From positions 1 through 64,000 of the forward strand of contig NZ_JAGTIS010000020.1 in NCBI RefSeq assembly GCF_018704125.1: a stretch of DNA of 64,000 nucleotides. The letters are read 5' to 3'. Below the pieces are notes generated by a model. It did not search any database, was not told the origin of the DNA, and saw only the letters and a program-made list of their open reading frames with translations. Positions 50,930-60,004 of this stretch are shown here, in pieces. Origin of the DNA: Metapseudomonas boanensis. Its GTDB lineage: Bacteria > Pseudomonadota > Gammaproteobacteria > Pseudomonadales > Pseudomonadaceae. Made by a program: the position numbers and the translations under genes. The stretch's first letter is position 1; every line of letters begins with the position of its first letter.

Positions 50930-52033
50930 ATGCGCAAGTACCCCGTAGCACCGGGTGAGGCCGTGCCCTGGTTCACCAGTAGCACACCCGGCCGTGAGCA
51001 TTTCACCTTCGACACCATCGCCGGGCGCTATATCGCCCTGTGCTTTCTTGGTTCGGCCGCAGATCCAACCGCAACGCGCGTGCTTGCGGATCTCCTTACC
51101 CGCCGGGAAATTTTTGACGATTCCAACGCCTGCTTCTTCGGCGTTACCGCAGACCCGCGGGACCGTGAGCAGAACCGCGTGCGCAACTTGCTGCCGGGCA
51201 TCCGCTTCTTCTGGGATTTCGACCGTTCGATCTTTAGCCTCTATGGCGCTCTTCAAGAGAGTGGCGCGATCCGCCAGATGACCTACCTGCTGGACCCGAG
51301 ACTACGCGTGATTGCCGTACTGCCGATCGTGGAAAGTGGTAAAGGCCATGTCGATGCCTTGCTGGCCCTGCTGCAGGCGCAGCCACCCATAGCACCTGCC
51401 ACGGCGGTGAGCGGACATGCTCCGGTGCTGGTGGTGCCGCGAATCTTCGAGCCGGACCTGTGCCAGGCATTGATCGACTACTACGAGGAACACGGCGGAA
51501 CGGATTCCGGCTTCATGGTCGAACGCGACGGCAAGACCGTGGAACTGCTGCAATACGATCACAAGCGCCGGCGTGATCGCACGGTCGAGGACGAAGCCTT
51601 GCGCAAGCGCTGCATCGCGCACATCACTCGGCGCCTGCTGCCCGAAGTGGAAAAAGCCTTCCAGTTCCAGGCAACCCGCATGGAGCGGTACCTGGTGTCC
51701 TGCTACGACGCCGAGGAAGGGGGCCACTTTCGCCCCCATCGGGACAACACCACCAAAGGCACCGCGCACCGGCGCTTTGCCGTGTCGTTGTTTCTCAACA
51801 GCGGTGACTACGACGGCGGCAGTCTGCGTTTCCCGGAATTCGGGCAAGGCACCTACAGTGCACCTCGCGGTGGTGCCGTGGTGTTCTCCTGCTCGCTGCT
51901 GCACGAGGCGACGCCGGTCACCGCCGGTCGCCGCTATATGTTCCTGCCGTTCCTCTACGACGAAGCCGGACGTCGAATCCGAGAGCAGAATCTGCCTTAC
52001 CTGGCAGAGGCCGGTGAGGTAGCCGAGCGCTGA
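50930..52033 (+). CDS. Fe(II)/2-oxoglutarate oxygenase with N-terminal thioredoxin-fold domain
   Basis: A 367-residue two-domain protein. Residues 1 to about 150 resemble an AhpC/TSA peroxiredoxin fold (GEAVPWFTSSTPGREHFTFD, VLADLLTRREIFDDSNACFF, RFFWDFDRSIFSLYGA) but lack the peroxidatic Thr-x2-Cys; the site reads SAADPTATR. Residues about 165-345 are a prolyl-4-hydroxylase-type oxygenase with Fe ligands His270 and Asp272 (HFRPHRD) and His325 (LLHEATPV), and Arg334/335 for 2-oxoglutarate. It probably hydroxylates a protein or peptide. It stands alone. Confidence 0.85.
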   Translation: MRKYPVAPGEAVPWFTSSTPGREHFTFDTIAGRYIALCFLGSAADPTATRVLADLLTRREIFDDSNACFFGVTADPRDREQNRVRNLLPGIRFFWDFDRSIFSLYGALQESGAIRQMTYLLDPRLRVIAVLPIVESGKGHVDALLALLQAQPPIAPATAVSGHAPVLVVPRIFEPDLCQALIDYYEEHGGTDSGFMVERDGKTVELLQYDHKRRRDRTVEDEALRKRCIAHITRRLLPEVEKAFQFQATRMERYLVSCYDAEEGGHFRPHRDNTTKGTAHRRFAVSLFLNSGDYDGGSLRFPEFGQGTYSAPRGGAVVFSCSLLHEATPVTAGRRYMFLPFLYDEAGRRIREQNLPYLAEAGEVAER

Positions 52034-52084
52034 ACGCGCGACTGCCTTATCATGCCGCGCCCCCGCTTACGGATGATTGGAAAC

Positions 52085-52411
52085 ATGCACCACGACACCT
52101 TGTTCGCCGCCCTGCAAACTGCCGACATGCTGGAAATCGATGGGCTGCACGCCTGGGAGTTCACGCTTGAACCGACCCAGCTGGCGGCACTAGAAGCCGG
52201 CCAACCGGGTGATGGCGAAGCACCTTTCCTGCGCGTGGAATGCATGGATGGTCGCACCCGCCGCGAATGGCGCTTCAGCCTCGCAGCCGTCCAGGCCGCA
52301 AGTTTCGACGCGGCCAACGTTTGCTGGACCCTTGACGACACCCAGGGCAGCCATACCCTGCGTTGCCTGGATGCGTTCATCGGCAGCGACGACGATGGAG
52401 AAGCAGAGTAA
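52085..52411 (+). CDS. Hypothetical small acidic protein (DUF5629-like)
   Basis: A 108-residue protein starting MHHDTLFAALQTADMLEIDG at 52085; an ATG 33 bases upstream is possible. The pattern HAWEFTLEPTQLAALEAGQP, FLRVECMDGRTRREWRFSLA and VCWTLDDTQGSH suggests a small beta-rich protein known only from Pseudomonas. No function is known. Confidence 0.65.
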   Translation: MHHDTLFAALQTADMLEIDGLHAWEFTLEPTQLAALEAGQPGDGEAPFLRVECMDGRTRREWRFSLAAVQAASFDAANVCWTLDDTQGSHTLRCLDAFIGSDDDGEAE

Positions 52412-52430
52412 ACGCCACAACGGGCTGTTC

Positions 52431-52460
52431 GCTGTGGGAGGACTCATTCGTACCCACAGC
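52431..52460. repeat. GCTGTGGG...CCCACAGC stem-loop
   Basis: Eight-base perfect arms around a 14-base loop between the small hypothetical gene and the converging XRE-cupin gene; a likely transcription end or REP fragment. Confidence 0.5.
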
Positions 52461-52492
52461 CCAACCAGACACCTGAAGGGCGACTACACCAC

Positions 52493-53056
52493 TCAAGTCA
52501 GGACATTGCGGATAAAACGTACCAGGCTATCGGTCTGGTTGGCGTAGGTGTATGGCTGGTCGCTGGCGAACACCAGGAAATCACCAGCGGGTATCTGGTT
52601 CTCGAGGTCGCCGCGACGAACGCTCAGGATGCCCTCGATGACGTAGACCATTTCCTGCCACCCTTGCGCATCGGGCTCGGCGACATGCGCCTCGCCCGGC
52701 CCAAGGGACCAGCTCCAGAGCTCCACCTCGTGTCGCGCGGTGGCGCTGGCCAGCAACGTAGCGCGGCTGCCCGGCTTCTTTCCGACCCAGGCCACCGCAT
52801 TGATCCGTGAGCGATCCGGCCGGTCCGGCCGCTGGACCAGGTCAGGGAAAAACACACCCAAGGCCGCAGCGATACGATCCAGGGTCGCCAGGCTGACGTT
52901 CACGTCACCGCCTTCGATGCCCACCAGCATCCTTCGGCTGACGCCTGCGGCGCTGGCAAGCGCCTCCTGGCTCAGGCCAGCGGTGCGACGCAGGCGGCGC
53001 ACGTTCTCGGAAACGTGTTCGAGCACATTGGGGCGATCATCAGATTTGGGCAACAT
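52493..53056 (-). CDS. XRE-cupin transcriptional regulator
   Basis: A 187-residue regulator; the ATG at 53056 gives MLPKSDDRPNVLEHVSENVR, and an ATG 13 codons upstream is possible. The N-terminal XRE helix-turn-helix (LRRTAGLSQEALASAAGVSR) and C-terminal cupin (WSLGPGEAHVAEPDAQGWQE, VIEGILSVRRGDLENQIPAG, FLVFASDQPYTYAN) are clear. Such regulators sense small ligands through the cupin. It is divergent to an RhtA-like exporter, which it probably controls. Confidence 0.88.
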   Translation of the reverse strand: MLPKSDDRPNVLEHVSENVRRLRRTAGLSQEALASAAGVSRRMLVGIEGGDVNVSLATLDRIAAALGVFFPDLVQRPDRPDRSRINAVAWVGKKPGSRATLLASATARHEVELWSWSLGPGEAHVAEPDAQGWQEMVYVIEGILSVRRGDLENQIPAGDFLVFASDQPYTYANQTDSLVRFIRNVLT

Positions 53057-53144
53057 ATTGCTCACACCCTGTTTTTTGCGCACTATGTTGCACATAATCA
53101 GTAGAAATGCGCCACCCCTTTCACTGCCTCGCCGGATCCGTCCA

Positions 53145-54038
53145 ATGACCTCGCTGTCGCGTCGCCTTGCATCAAGTCTGCTTCCCGTTTCCGTCCTGAT
53201 GGTCGCCATGGCGTCCGTCCAGAGTGGCGCGTCCCTGGCCAAGAGCCTGTTCCCGATAATCGGCGCCCAAGGCACCACTACCCTGCGCCTGGTCTTTGCC
53301 GCGCTGATCCTGCTGGTAGTGCTGCGGCCCTGGCGCGCCCGCCTCAATGCCGGCTCGCTGCGCACGATCATCATCTACGGCATGGCGCTGGGTGGCATGA
53401 ACCTGATGTTCTACATGTCGCTGCGCACCATCCCGCTGGGCATTGCCGTGGCCCTGGAATTCACTGGTCCGCTCGCGGTGGCGCTATTCGCCTCCCGTCG
53501 ACCGATCGACTTCGTCTGGATCGCCCTGGCGGTGCTCGGCCTGTGGCTTCTCCTGCCTCTCGGCCAGACCAGCGACCACCTCGATCACACTGGCATTGCC
53601 TATGCGCTGGGGGCCGGGGTCTGCTGGGCGCTCTACATCCTCTTCGGGCAGCGCGCAGGCGCCGACCACGGGATGCAAGGCGCCGCTTTGGGCGTCATGG
53701 TCGCTGCCCTATTCATCGCGCCCATTGGCGTCGTGCATGCCGGCAGTGCCCTGCTTGCTCCAGAACTGCTGCCAGTGGCCCTAGGCGTCGCACTCCTTTC
53801 AACGGCCATTCCGTACAGTCTGGAAATGATCGCCCTGACTCGTTTGCCAGCGCAGACTTTCGGTACCCTGATGAGCATCGAACCCGCCTTCGGTGCCCTG
53901 TCCGGGTTGCTGTTCCTTGGCGAAACGCTGGCGGCCAGCCAGTGGTTGGCCATCTGCTGCATCATCCTCGCCTCGATCGGCTGTACCGCGACGGCCACCC
54001 CGCGCCAGCAAGTCCAGCCCCTGGTGCCGGCGGACTGA
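53145..54038 (+). CDS. rhtA: RhtA-like EamA exporter (threonine/homoserine type)
   Basis: A 297-residue inner-membrane protein with ten helices. The sequence MVAMASVQSGASLAKSLFPI, IGAQGTTTLRLVFAALILLV, MNLMFYMSLRTIPLGIAVAL, EFTGPLAVAL and YSLEMIALTRLPAQTFGTLM closely follows the RhtA exporter family. It would export threonine, homoserine or related amino acids. Divergent to the XRE-cupin gene with about 88 bases between. Confidence 0.8.
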   Translation: MTSLSRRLASSLLPVSVLMVAMASVQSGASLAKSLFPIIGAQGTTTLRLVFAALILLVVLRPWRARLNAGSLRTIIIYGMALGGMNLMFYMSLRTIPLGIAVALEFTGPLAVALFASRRPIDFVWIALAVLGLWLLLPLGQTSDHLDHTGIAYALGAGVCWALYILFGQRAGADHGMQGAALGVMVAALFIAPIGVVHAGSALLAPELLPVALGVALLSTAIPYSLEMIALTRLPAQTFGTLMSIEPAFGALSGLLFLGETLAASQWLAICCIILASIGCTATATPRQQVQPLVPAD

Positions 54039-54135
54039 AGGTCCGTCAGGCGTTTCCTGCGAATCACCGCTTGCAGAAAAGGGGTGATTCTCAGCAGGCT
54101 ATAGCGATCCGGCCAATGCTTAACAGGTAACCCAC

Positions 54136-55077
54136 ATGAACAGACTCCCCTATGTCGCGACCGGCTGCCATCCGGTCAACTGGCAGCTCGACCAGATCGT
54201 CACCGAACTGCGTGAGGCTCGTGCCCAGTGGCGTAGCAAGAACGGCCGGTTGCAGGACCGCGGTGGGCGCGAACTGCCTTCGCGCACCACCGTCGGGCAG
54301 ATCATCGAAGCCCTGGGTGGCGCCCTCTTCCCCATGCGACTCGGCCCGGCTGACCTGCGTGAGGAAAGCGAAGATTTCTACGTCGGCCACACACTGGACA
54401 TGGCGCTCAACGCCCTTGCCGGTGAAGTACGCCGCGAATTGAGCTACGCAGCGCGGCAGAACGGGGCTAGCGGTGAAGACATCGCCAGCCAGGCCATCGA
54501 GATCGTCAAGGGCTTCGCTGCCACCCTGCCCAAGCTGCGGGTCCTGCTGGATACCGACGTGCTGGCCGCCTTCCAGGGCGACCCCGCCGCACGTAGCGTG
54601 GACGAAGTACTGATCTGCTACCCCGGCGTGCACGCGGTCATCCACCACCGCCTGGCGCATTACTTCTACAAGGCCGGTCTGCCACTGCTGGCGCGGATGA
54701 TCGCCGAGATCGCCCACTCCGCTACCGGCATCGACATCCACCCCGGTGCTCAGATCGGCAAGAGTTTCTTCATCGACCATGGCACCGGCGTGGTCATCGG
54801 TGAGACAGCCATCATTGGCGAGCGCGTACGCATTTATCAGGCCGTCACCCTCGGCGCCAAGCGCTTCCCGGCGGATGAGGACGGCAACCTGCAGAAAGGC
54901 CAGCCGCGTCACCCGATCGTCGAGGATGACGTGGTGATCTACGCTGGCGCCACCATCCTGGGTCGCATCACCATCGGCAAGGGCTCCACCATCGGCGGCA
55001 ATGTCTGGCTGACCCGCAGCGTGCCACCGGGCAGCAACATCACCCAGGCCAACCTGCAGAATGAGCAAGGGGTTTGA
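54136..55077 (+). CDS. epsC: Serine O-acetyltransferase, EpsC type
   Basis: A 313-residue enzyme. The N-terminal helical region (about 1-185) is followed by a left-handed beta-helix of hexapeptide repeats: IDIHPGAQIGKSFFIDHGTG, VVIGETAIIGERVRIYQAVT, then VIYAGATILGRITIGKGSTI. The catalytic Asp-His pair is in FFIDHGTG. It acetylates serine with acetyl-CoA for cysteine synthesis. The length and N-terminal extension match the EpsC branch rather than short CysE. No cysK is adjacent. Confidence 0.85.
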   Translation: MNRLPYVATGCHPVNWQLDQIVTELREARAQWRSKNGRLQDRGGRELPSRTTVGQIIEALGGALFPMRLGPADLREESEDFYVGHTLDMALNALAGEVRRELSYAARQNGASGEDIASQAIEIVKGFAATLPKLRVLLDTDVLAAFQGDPAARSVDEVLICYPGVHAVIHHRLAHYFYKAGLPLLARMIAEIAHSATGIDIHPGAQIGKSFFIDHGTGVVIGETAIIGERVRIYQAVTLGAKRFPADEDGNLQKGQPRHPIVEDDVVIYAGATILGRITIGKGSTIGGNVWLTRSVPPGSNITQANLQNEQGV

Positions 55078-55160
55078 GGAACGCGCTGTAACAACAAAAA
55101 AGGTTCATCGCGGAATCTGGGGGAGATGCGAGTTGACAGCCGGACAGCCGGTACTCTCTC

Positions 55161-55217
55161 TGTAGGAGCCAGCTTGCTGGCGAACATTCGCCATTCGCCA
55201 GCAAGCTGGCTCCTACA
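55161..55217. repeat. Perfect REP pair, 24-base arms
   Basis: The left arm begins TGTAGGAGCCAGCTTGCTGG and the right arm is its exact inverse, ending CCAGCTTGC-complement through CTCCTACA, with a nine-base spacer. This is the commonest Pseudomonas REP doublet form. Confidence 0.88.
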
Positions 55218-55237
55218 AGGTTTCGTGCGCCTTCGAT

Positions 55238-55556
55238 GTGTCACTCCGCCCGACAAGTCCGCCAAGGAGGTGTTGCAGACTGCTTTCCGGGGAAGGCGGG
55301 AAGCCGGCGCCAGACAGTCGATCCGCTCGGATACGCGTCCGCAGTACAGGCAGTCGACGCGACGCACCGGCAGTTGTAGCAGGTTGGCGGATGTGCTGCT
55401 GCTCGTGGATCAACAGGTTGGGTTTGGCACGCGGCTGCAAATCGGGAAGCGCTCGGCTTGGGGCTCAAGACTGATCAGCAGGGTGTCGTGAGTGGATTGG
55501 CGACAGGCGACGACCTCGTAGCCTGGCCAGAAAGGGGCAAGATCAATAGGATGCAC
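55238..55556 (-). pseudogene. ISL3-family transposase N-terminal remnant
   Basis: From a GTG at 55556 the minus strand reads IDLAPFWPGYEVVACRQSTH and DTLLISLEPQAERFPICSR, then after a frame change NLLIHEQQHIRQ, then after another RRVDCLYCGRVSERIDCLAP. The succession of CxxC pairs is the zinc-finger N-terminus of ISL3 transposases. The catalytic domain and both inverted terminal repeats are missing, so this is an inert relic, beside a REP pair. Confidence 0.7.
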
Positions 55557-55655
55557 GGCGACAGCAGGGGGTGGGGGTTGGGATGTTTGGCGATTGCCAA
55601 TTTACCCGCTTCCCCGACTGTCAACTCGCTCTTTCCCCCGATTCCGCAAAGAACC

Positions 55656-55688
55656 ACAAAAAAGGGAGGCCACTGGCCTCCCTTCTTC
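55656..55688 (-). terminator. Rho-independent terminator of tpx
   Basis: AAGGGAGGCCA and TGGCCTCCCTT form an 11-base stem; on the minus strand a T run follows. It lies about 20 bases after the tpx stop codon. Confidence 0.9.
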
Positions 55689-55705
55689 ATTCACGTCACC
55701 GCTGC

Positions 55706-56203
55706 TCAGAGCGCAGCGATCGCTGCCGCGTAGTCGGGCTCGTCAGCGATTTCTGCTACCAGCTCGCTGTGCAGCACTTTATCGTTCTCATCCAGCACCA
55801 CCACGGCACGGGCCGCAATGCCTGCCAGCGGGCCGTTGGCGATAGCCACACCGTAATCCTTGAGGAAGTTCTGGCCGCGCATCGTCGACAGGTTCACCAC
55901 ATTCTCCAGGCCTTCAGCACCACAGAAACGCTTCTGCGCGAACGGCAGGTCGGCGGAAATGCACAGCACGAGGGTATTGGGCAGCTTGCTGGCTTCAGCG
56001 TTGAACTTGCGCACTGAGGTGGCGCAAGTCGGGGTGTCGACGCTCGGGAAGATGTTCAGCACCTTGCGTTTGCCGCTCAGACTGGCCAGGGTCACGTCAG
56101 ACAGGTCGCCGCCGACCAGGCTGAACGCCGGGGCTTGCTGGCCCTTCTGCGGCAGTTGGCCTTCGACGTTGATCGGGTTGCCCTTCAGGGTTACTTGAGC
56201 CAT
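55706..56203 (-). CDS. tpx: Thiol peroxidase
   Basis: A 165-residue atypical two-Cys peroxiredoxin. The peroxidatic Cys60 lies in [17 protein letters not shown] and the resolving Cys94 in [11 protein letters not shown]. It reduces hydrogen and alkyl peroxides using thioredoxin. The ATG at 56203 gives [20 protein letters not shown]; the upstream extension is not supported. A strong terminator follows. Confidence 0.95.
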   Translation of the reverse strand: MAQVTLKGNPINVEGQLPQKGQQAPAFSLVGGDLSDVTLASLSGKRKVLNIFPSVDTPTCATSVRKFNAEASKLPNTLVLCISADLPFAQKRFCGAEGLENVVNLSTMRGQNFLKDYGVAIANGPLAGIAARAVVVLDENDKVLHSELVAEIADEPDYAAAIAAL

Positions 56204-56271
56204 TGCATGAGTCCTTGTTTCAGGTGGGGTTGCACGAAAACGCAAAGTTAAGCATGGGCCACGGAAAATGT

Positions 56272-56289
56272 CCTGACTTTTGAGTCAGG
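56272..56289 (-). terminator. Hairpin downstream of tamB
   Basis: CCTGACT and AGTCAGG around a four-base loop, about 70 bases past the tamB stop on the minus strand, followed by ACATTTTCC. A probable but weak terminator. Confidence 0.6.
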
Positions 56290-56362
56290 GCTTTCGGCAT
56301 CCTTGTTTGGCATGGCCAGCTTCTGCCCGAGGCCTGTCAGCGGAGTCCGGTATGCGCGGGAA

Positions 56363-59300
56363 TCAAAAATCCCGCTTGTAGAACAAATCCAACGAACTGG
56401 CCAGGCCACTGGCCGCCTCCAGGTAAAGGCGCTTGGTGAGCTCGTAACGCACCGCGACCACGCTGGTGGGCTCCAGCACGCCAAGGCCATAGCGAAAGCT
56501 CAGGCGGTCGGTAATCTGCCCGATGGCACCGTCGTCATCAACCATCAGTTCCTTGAGGCCAAGTCGCTCGGCAAGTTCGCTGGTCAGCGGCGCGCTGCCC
56601 GACAAGCCCAGGGCCACAGCCGCCTGGCCAACGGCATTGCCATCACCACCAGCATTCAGCGGTCGTCCGAGAACCAGGTAGGACAGTGCCTGCTCCTGGC
56701 TCATGGCCGGGTTGGAGAAGACCTCCGTGCTGGGCTCGTCAGCACGACCGTTGAGGCGCAGCCCTGCCGTCACGTCGCCCACCGTGCGCACCGCCTCCAC
56801 ATCCAGGTAAGGCTGGTCCAGTGGGCCGGCGAACAGCAGGCGCGCGCGGCGCAGATCGAGGCGCTGGCCGTAGGCACGATAGCGACCGTTCTTCAGTACC
56901 AACTCGCCACGCCCGACCAGATTGTCGCCTACCTCCAGATGCCCCTGGAGGTCCGCGGTGAGGCCGAAGCCGGAAAAGCGCAAGCGCTCCTGGCCGACTT
57001 CGACGTCCACATCCATGGCCAGTTTCAATCCCTTCGCTTCGGGCTGGTCTTCCCCGACGATGCGGGCATCCGGTGAAACCTTCACCGCCTGAGGCGGTAG
57101 CTCACGGATGCTGATCTTGCCCTTGGGCACCAACACTTTGCCGCTCACGGCCAAGCGCTCGCCCGCCAGGCCAATGCGCAGGTCCGGCTCCACTTCCAGG
57201 TTGGCGTAGGGCTCGACGACCAGCGGCAAACGCGAGCCGCGCAGGGTGAGATCAACGTCCAGCCCTTGGGCCCACGCCAAGCTGCCGGAAAGACTGCCCT
57301 GCCCTTGCTCGCCGCTGCGCCATTGACCAGAGAGCTCAAGGCTTTCGCCAGCGATACGCGCGTCCAGCTCCAGATTGTCGAAACTCAGCGGCAGGTCGCC
57401 ACCGCCAATCCGGCCATCGCGCAAATTGAGATTGCCCAGCACATAGGGCGACAGCAAGGTACCGCCGAGGCTGCCTCCACCCAGCAGGCGCCCTTCCAGC
57501 TGTTCCACCTTGGGTACGAACGGACGTATCACCGCCAGATCCAGCCCTTCAAGACGGAACTGGCCAGACAGCGGTTTGTTCGCCGGGCGCGGATCGACGC
57601 GGGCATCCAGTTGCAGTTGGCCGAGCCCATCGCCCTGGAAGCTCAGCTGGCTGTCGATCCGCTGCGGCCGTAGTGTGCTATCGAGCAACAGGCGCTGGTA
57701 CGGGAAATCCACCCAGCGGTCTTCCTCCTTCAGGCGCAGCACACCGCTGCCAGCATCCAGGCGGATATGCCCGTTGGGGCCGCTGGCCGGCAGGTCGAGT
57801 TTCACATCTGCGTTGAGCTCACCCTGCCAGGAAAAGTCTTCCGGCAGCCAACGTGCCAGGCTGGCCAGCGGGAAGTCCCGGAGGCGGTAATCCAGTTTGG
57901 GCTCCGGCATCAGTCGTTGCTCGCCACCGCACAAACTCGCGGCACCGGAGCGCCAGCAGTGGGCACCAAAGTCGAGGCGGCCATCGGCCTGGCGCTGGAT
58001 CCTGGCAGGAGCCTCAAGACGCCAATCCTGGCCCCCGGCCTGGACCTCGCCACGCGCCAATCGGCCCGACCAGGCTTGCCCATCGAGCTTGCCGTCGAGC
58101 GCCAACAACAGATCCAGCAAAGGCCCCTTGAGCTGGAGCTCCAGTTGCTGGCGCTGGAGATCACCGGAGCCCTTGGCCGTCAGCGCGCCAAACTCATTGT
58201 CGCCGGACGCCAGGCCATCCGCCTGAAGCATCAGGTTGCCCCGCTGGGCCTGGTCCAGTTTCGCGTCCACCTTCAGCGTATCCAGGCGGTTGTCTGCCTG
58301 ACCCAGGTGTGCACCGGTGAGCGTCAGCTGTCCTTCCGGGGCCTGCGGCGTGCCGGCCAGGTCGAGACGACCCTGCAAACGACCAAAAAGCTTGGGCCAG
58401 AGTTGGCCGAGTCGGTTGAGCGCAAGATCGATCCGCCCCGTCAGCTTCTGGTCCAGCTGAGCCTGGCCTTCAACCTTGTTATCGCCTAGACGCACCTGCA
58501 TTCCGCTGAGTGCCCAGCGCTCGCCGGCCCCATTGGCCTTGGCCTGAAACAATGCAGGTTGGCCGCGTAGCTGGCCGTTCAGGTCAAGGTCGGCGTCCAG
58601 CTCCAGGCGGCCGTCGCGCCAGACGCCTTTGGACTGGAGCTTGCCAGCCAGGCGACCGGGCAACGCCTCAATCCAGTAAGCCGGGTCCAGATCGCTGAGC
58701 GCCAGCTGGCTGTCCCAGCCGATGCCCTGGGCAAATTCGATCCGTGCCCTACCTTGCGCCCGGCCCTTGCCGGCCTGAAGCAGCAGGTCATCCAGGGAGA
58801 CGCTGGCCAGGTCGCCGGCCACCGGACTGCTCAGGCTGAAGTCACCCGCAGGCCCCGTAAGCTGGCCATCGAACCGGCCTTGATAGCGGCTCTCGGCATA
58901 GTGGATCTCGGCAACCAGCTGATGGAGCTCCACCGGTGGTGGCTGTTCCTGCGGGAACAGTCGTTGCCACGGGAAGTCCCGCCATTGCAATCGGCTATCG
59001 ATGGCCAGGGCTTGTTGCCAGTCGACTCGCCCGATCAACTCCAGGCGCTGCTCCGGCGCGGTCGCCAGACGCAATTGGCGGATATCGGCCCCTTTGGCAT
59101 TCACGCGCGCGCCGAGGTCCAACGCCACGTCGCCTCCCTCCCCCGGCAGATTGGCTTTGCCCAGAACCTCGTAGCCCTGATTCAGGTCACCATGGGCCGT
59201 CAGCTCCAAATGGTTCAGGGTGAGTGTGGCAGGCAGCTCGGCGCCGGCTTTGAATCCGTCGGCCGTCAGGCGTGCGCTGGCCGGGAGCCCGTCAACCAGT

Positions 59301-60004
59301 GGCTGCAGTTCACCCTCCAGCCTTCCTGCCAGATAGCCGCTGCTGTCGGCGCGCAGCATCAGCCGTTCCTGCAGTTTGCCTTCGATATCCAACGCAAGGC
59401 GCCAAGGCTGATCATCCGGAGCGGGCAGCTCAAGCGTGCCCCGCAACTTCAGCGGCCAGCCAACCTCCGGTTGCAGGGAGCCTTGCAGCTCAAGCGCCAA
59501 GTCATCGCGATGCAGGCTGAGACGCTCGATCAACAAGCCTTCGGCCCGCCAACGGGCAACTAGTCGGAGATCCTGGAATTGATCGCTGCCATCCATGACG
59601 AAGCGGCCAATCCGCACCTGATCCACCTGGATGGCCAATGGCAGGCGCAACTCCGGCAGATTGACCGGGCCTGTGTCGCCGGACTGAGTTGCCGGCCGCG
59701 TCAAGTCGATGCGCTCGCTCGCCAGCTCCCTCACACACAGCATGCCGCGCAGCAGGCAGGCGGGCGACCAGTCCAAGGCTGGCGATTGCAGCGACAGCAC
59801 GATATCGCCCTGTGCCCAGACAACTCGCTCGGCGCTCCAGCGCCCGGCCAGCCGCCCCTCGAAGCCCTGCACATCGAGGCCGGGCAGCTGGCCAACCAAC
59901 CACCGCCCTCCTGCTGCGCTGAAAAGGAGAACCGCCAGCAGAGCCAGAAGCCCAACCAACAAGGCAGCAAGGCCCAGCAGCCCGCGCTTCAGCCCCCGGG
60001 TCAT
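56363..60004 (-). CDS. tamB: Translocation and assembly module protein TamB
   Basis: A 1213-residue AsmA-like protein with one N-terminal membrane helix (LLGLAALLVGLLALLAVLLF) followed by a very long beta-rich region. The C-terminal DUF490 domain reads KLAMDVDVEVGQERLRFSGF, NLVGRGELVLKNGRYRAYGQ, DLRRARLLFAGPLDQPYLDV and ends FRYGLGVLEPTSVVAVRYEL-...-SLDLFYKRDF. TamB spans the periplasm and works with TamA in outer-membrane protein assembly and phospholipid transport. Its ATG overlaps the tamA stop by four bases. Confidence 0.95.
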   Translation of the reverse strand: MTRGLKRGLLGLAALLVGLLALLAVLLFSAAGGRWLVGQLPGLDVQGFEGRLAGRWSAERVVWAQGDIVLSLQSPALDWSPACLLRGMLCVRELASERIDLTRPATQSGDTGPVNLPELRLPLAIQVDQVRIGRFVMDGSDQFQDLRLVARWRAEGLLIERLSLHRDDLALELQGSLQPEVGWPLKLRGTLELPAPDDQPWRLALDIEGKLQERLMLRADSSGYLAGRLEGELQPLVDGLPASARLTADGFKAGAELPATLTLNHLELTAHGDLNQGYEVLGKANLPGEGGDVALDLGARVNAKGADIRQLRLATAPEQRLELIGRVDWQQALAIDSRLQWRDFPWQRLFPQEQPPPVELHQLVAEIHYAESRYQGRFDGQLTGPAGDFSLSSPVAGDLASVSLDDLLLQAGKGRAQGRARIEFAQGIGWDSQLALSDLDPAYWIEALPGRLAGKLQSKGVWRDGRLELDADLDLNGQLRGQPALFQAKANGAGERWALSGMQVRLGDNKVEGQAQLDQKLTGRIDLALNRLGQLWPKLFGRLQGRLDLAGTPQAPEGQLTLTGAHLGQADNRLDTLKVDAKLDQAQRGNLMLQADGLASGDNEFGALTAKGSGDLQRQQLELQLKGPLLDLLLALDGKLDGQAWSGRLARGEVQAGGQDWRLEAPARIQRQADGRLDFGAHCWRSGAASLCGGEQRLMPEPKLDYRLRDFPLASLARWLPEDFSWQGELNADVKLDLPASGPNGHIRLDAGSGVLRLKEEDRWVDFPYQRLLLDSTLRPQRIDSQLSFQGDGLGQLQLDARVDPRPANKPLSGQFRLEGLDLAVIRPFVPKVEQLEGRLLGGGSLGGTLLSPYVLGNLNLRDGRIGGGDLPLSFDNLELDARIAGESLELSGQWRSGEQGQGSLSGSLAWAQGLDVDLTLRGSRLPLVVEPYANLEVEPDLRIGLAGERLAVSGKVLVPKGKISIRELPPQAVKVSPDARIVGEDQPEAKGLKLAMDVDVEVGQERLRFSGFGLTADLQGHLEVGDNLVGRGELVLKNGRYRAYGQRLDLRRARLLFAGPLDQPYLDVEAVRTVGDVTAGLRLNGRADEPSTEVFSNPAMSQEQALSYLVLGRPLNAGGDGNAVGQAAVALGLSGSAPLTSELAERLGLKELMVDDDGAIGQITDRLSFRYGLGVLEPTSVVAVRYELTKRLYLEAASGLASSLDLFYKRDF

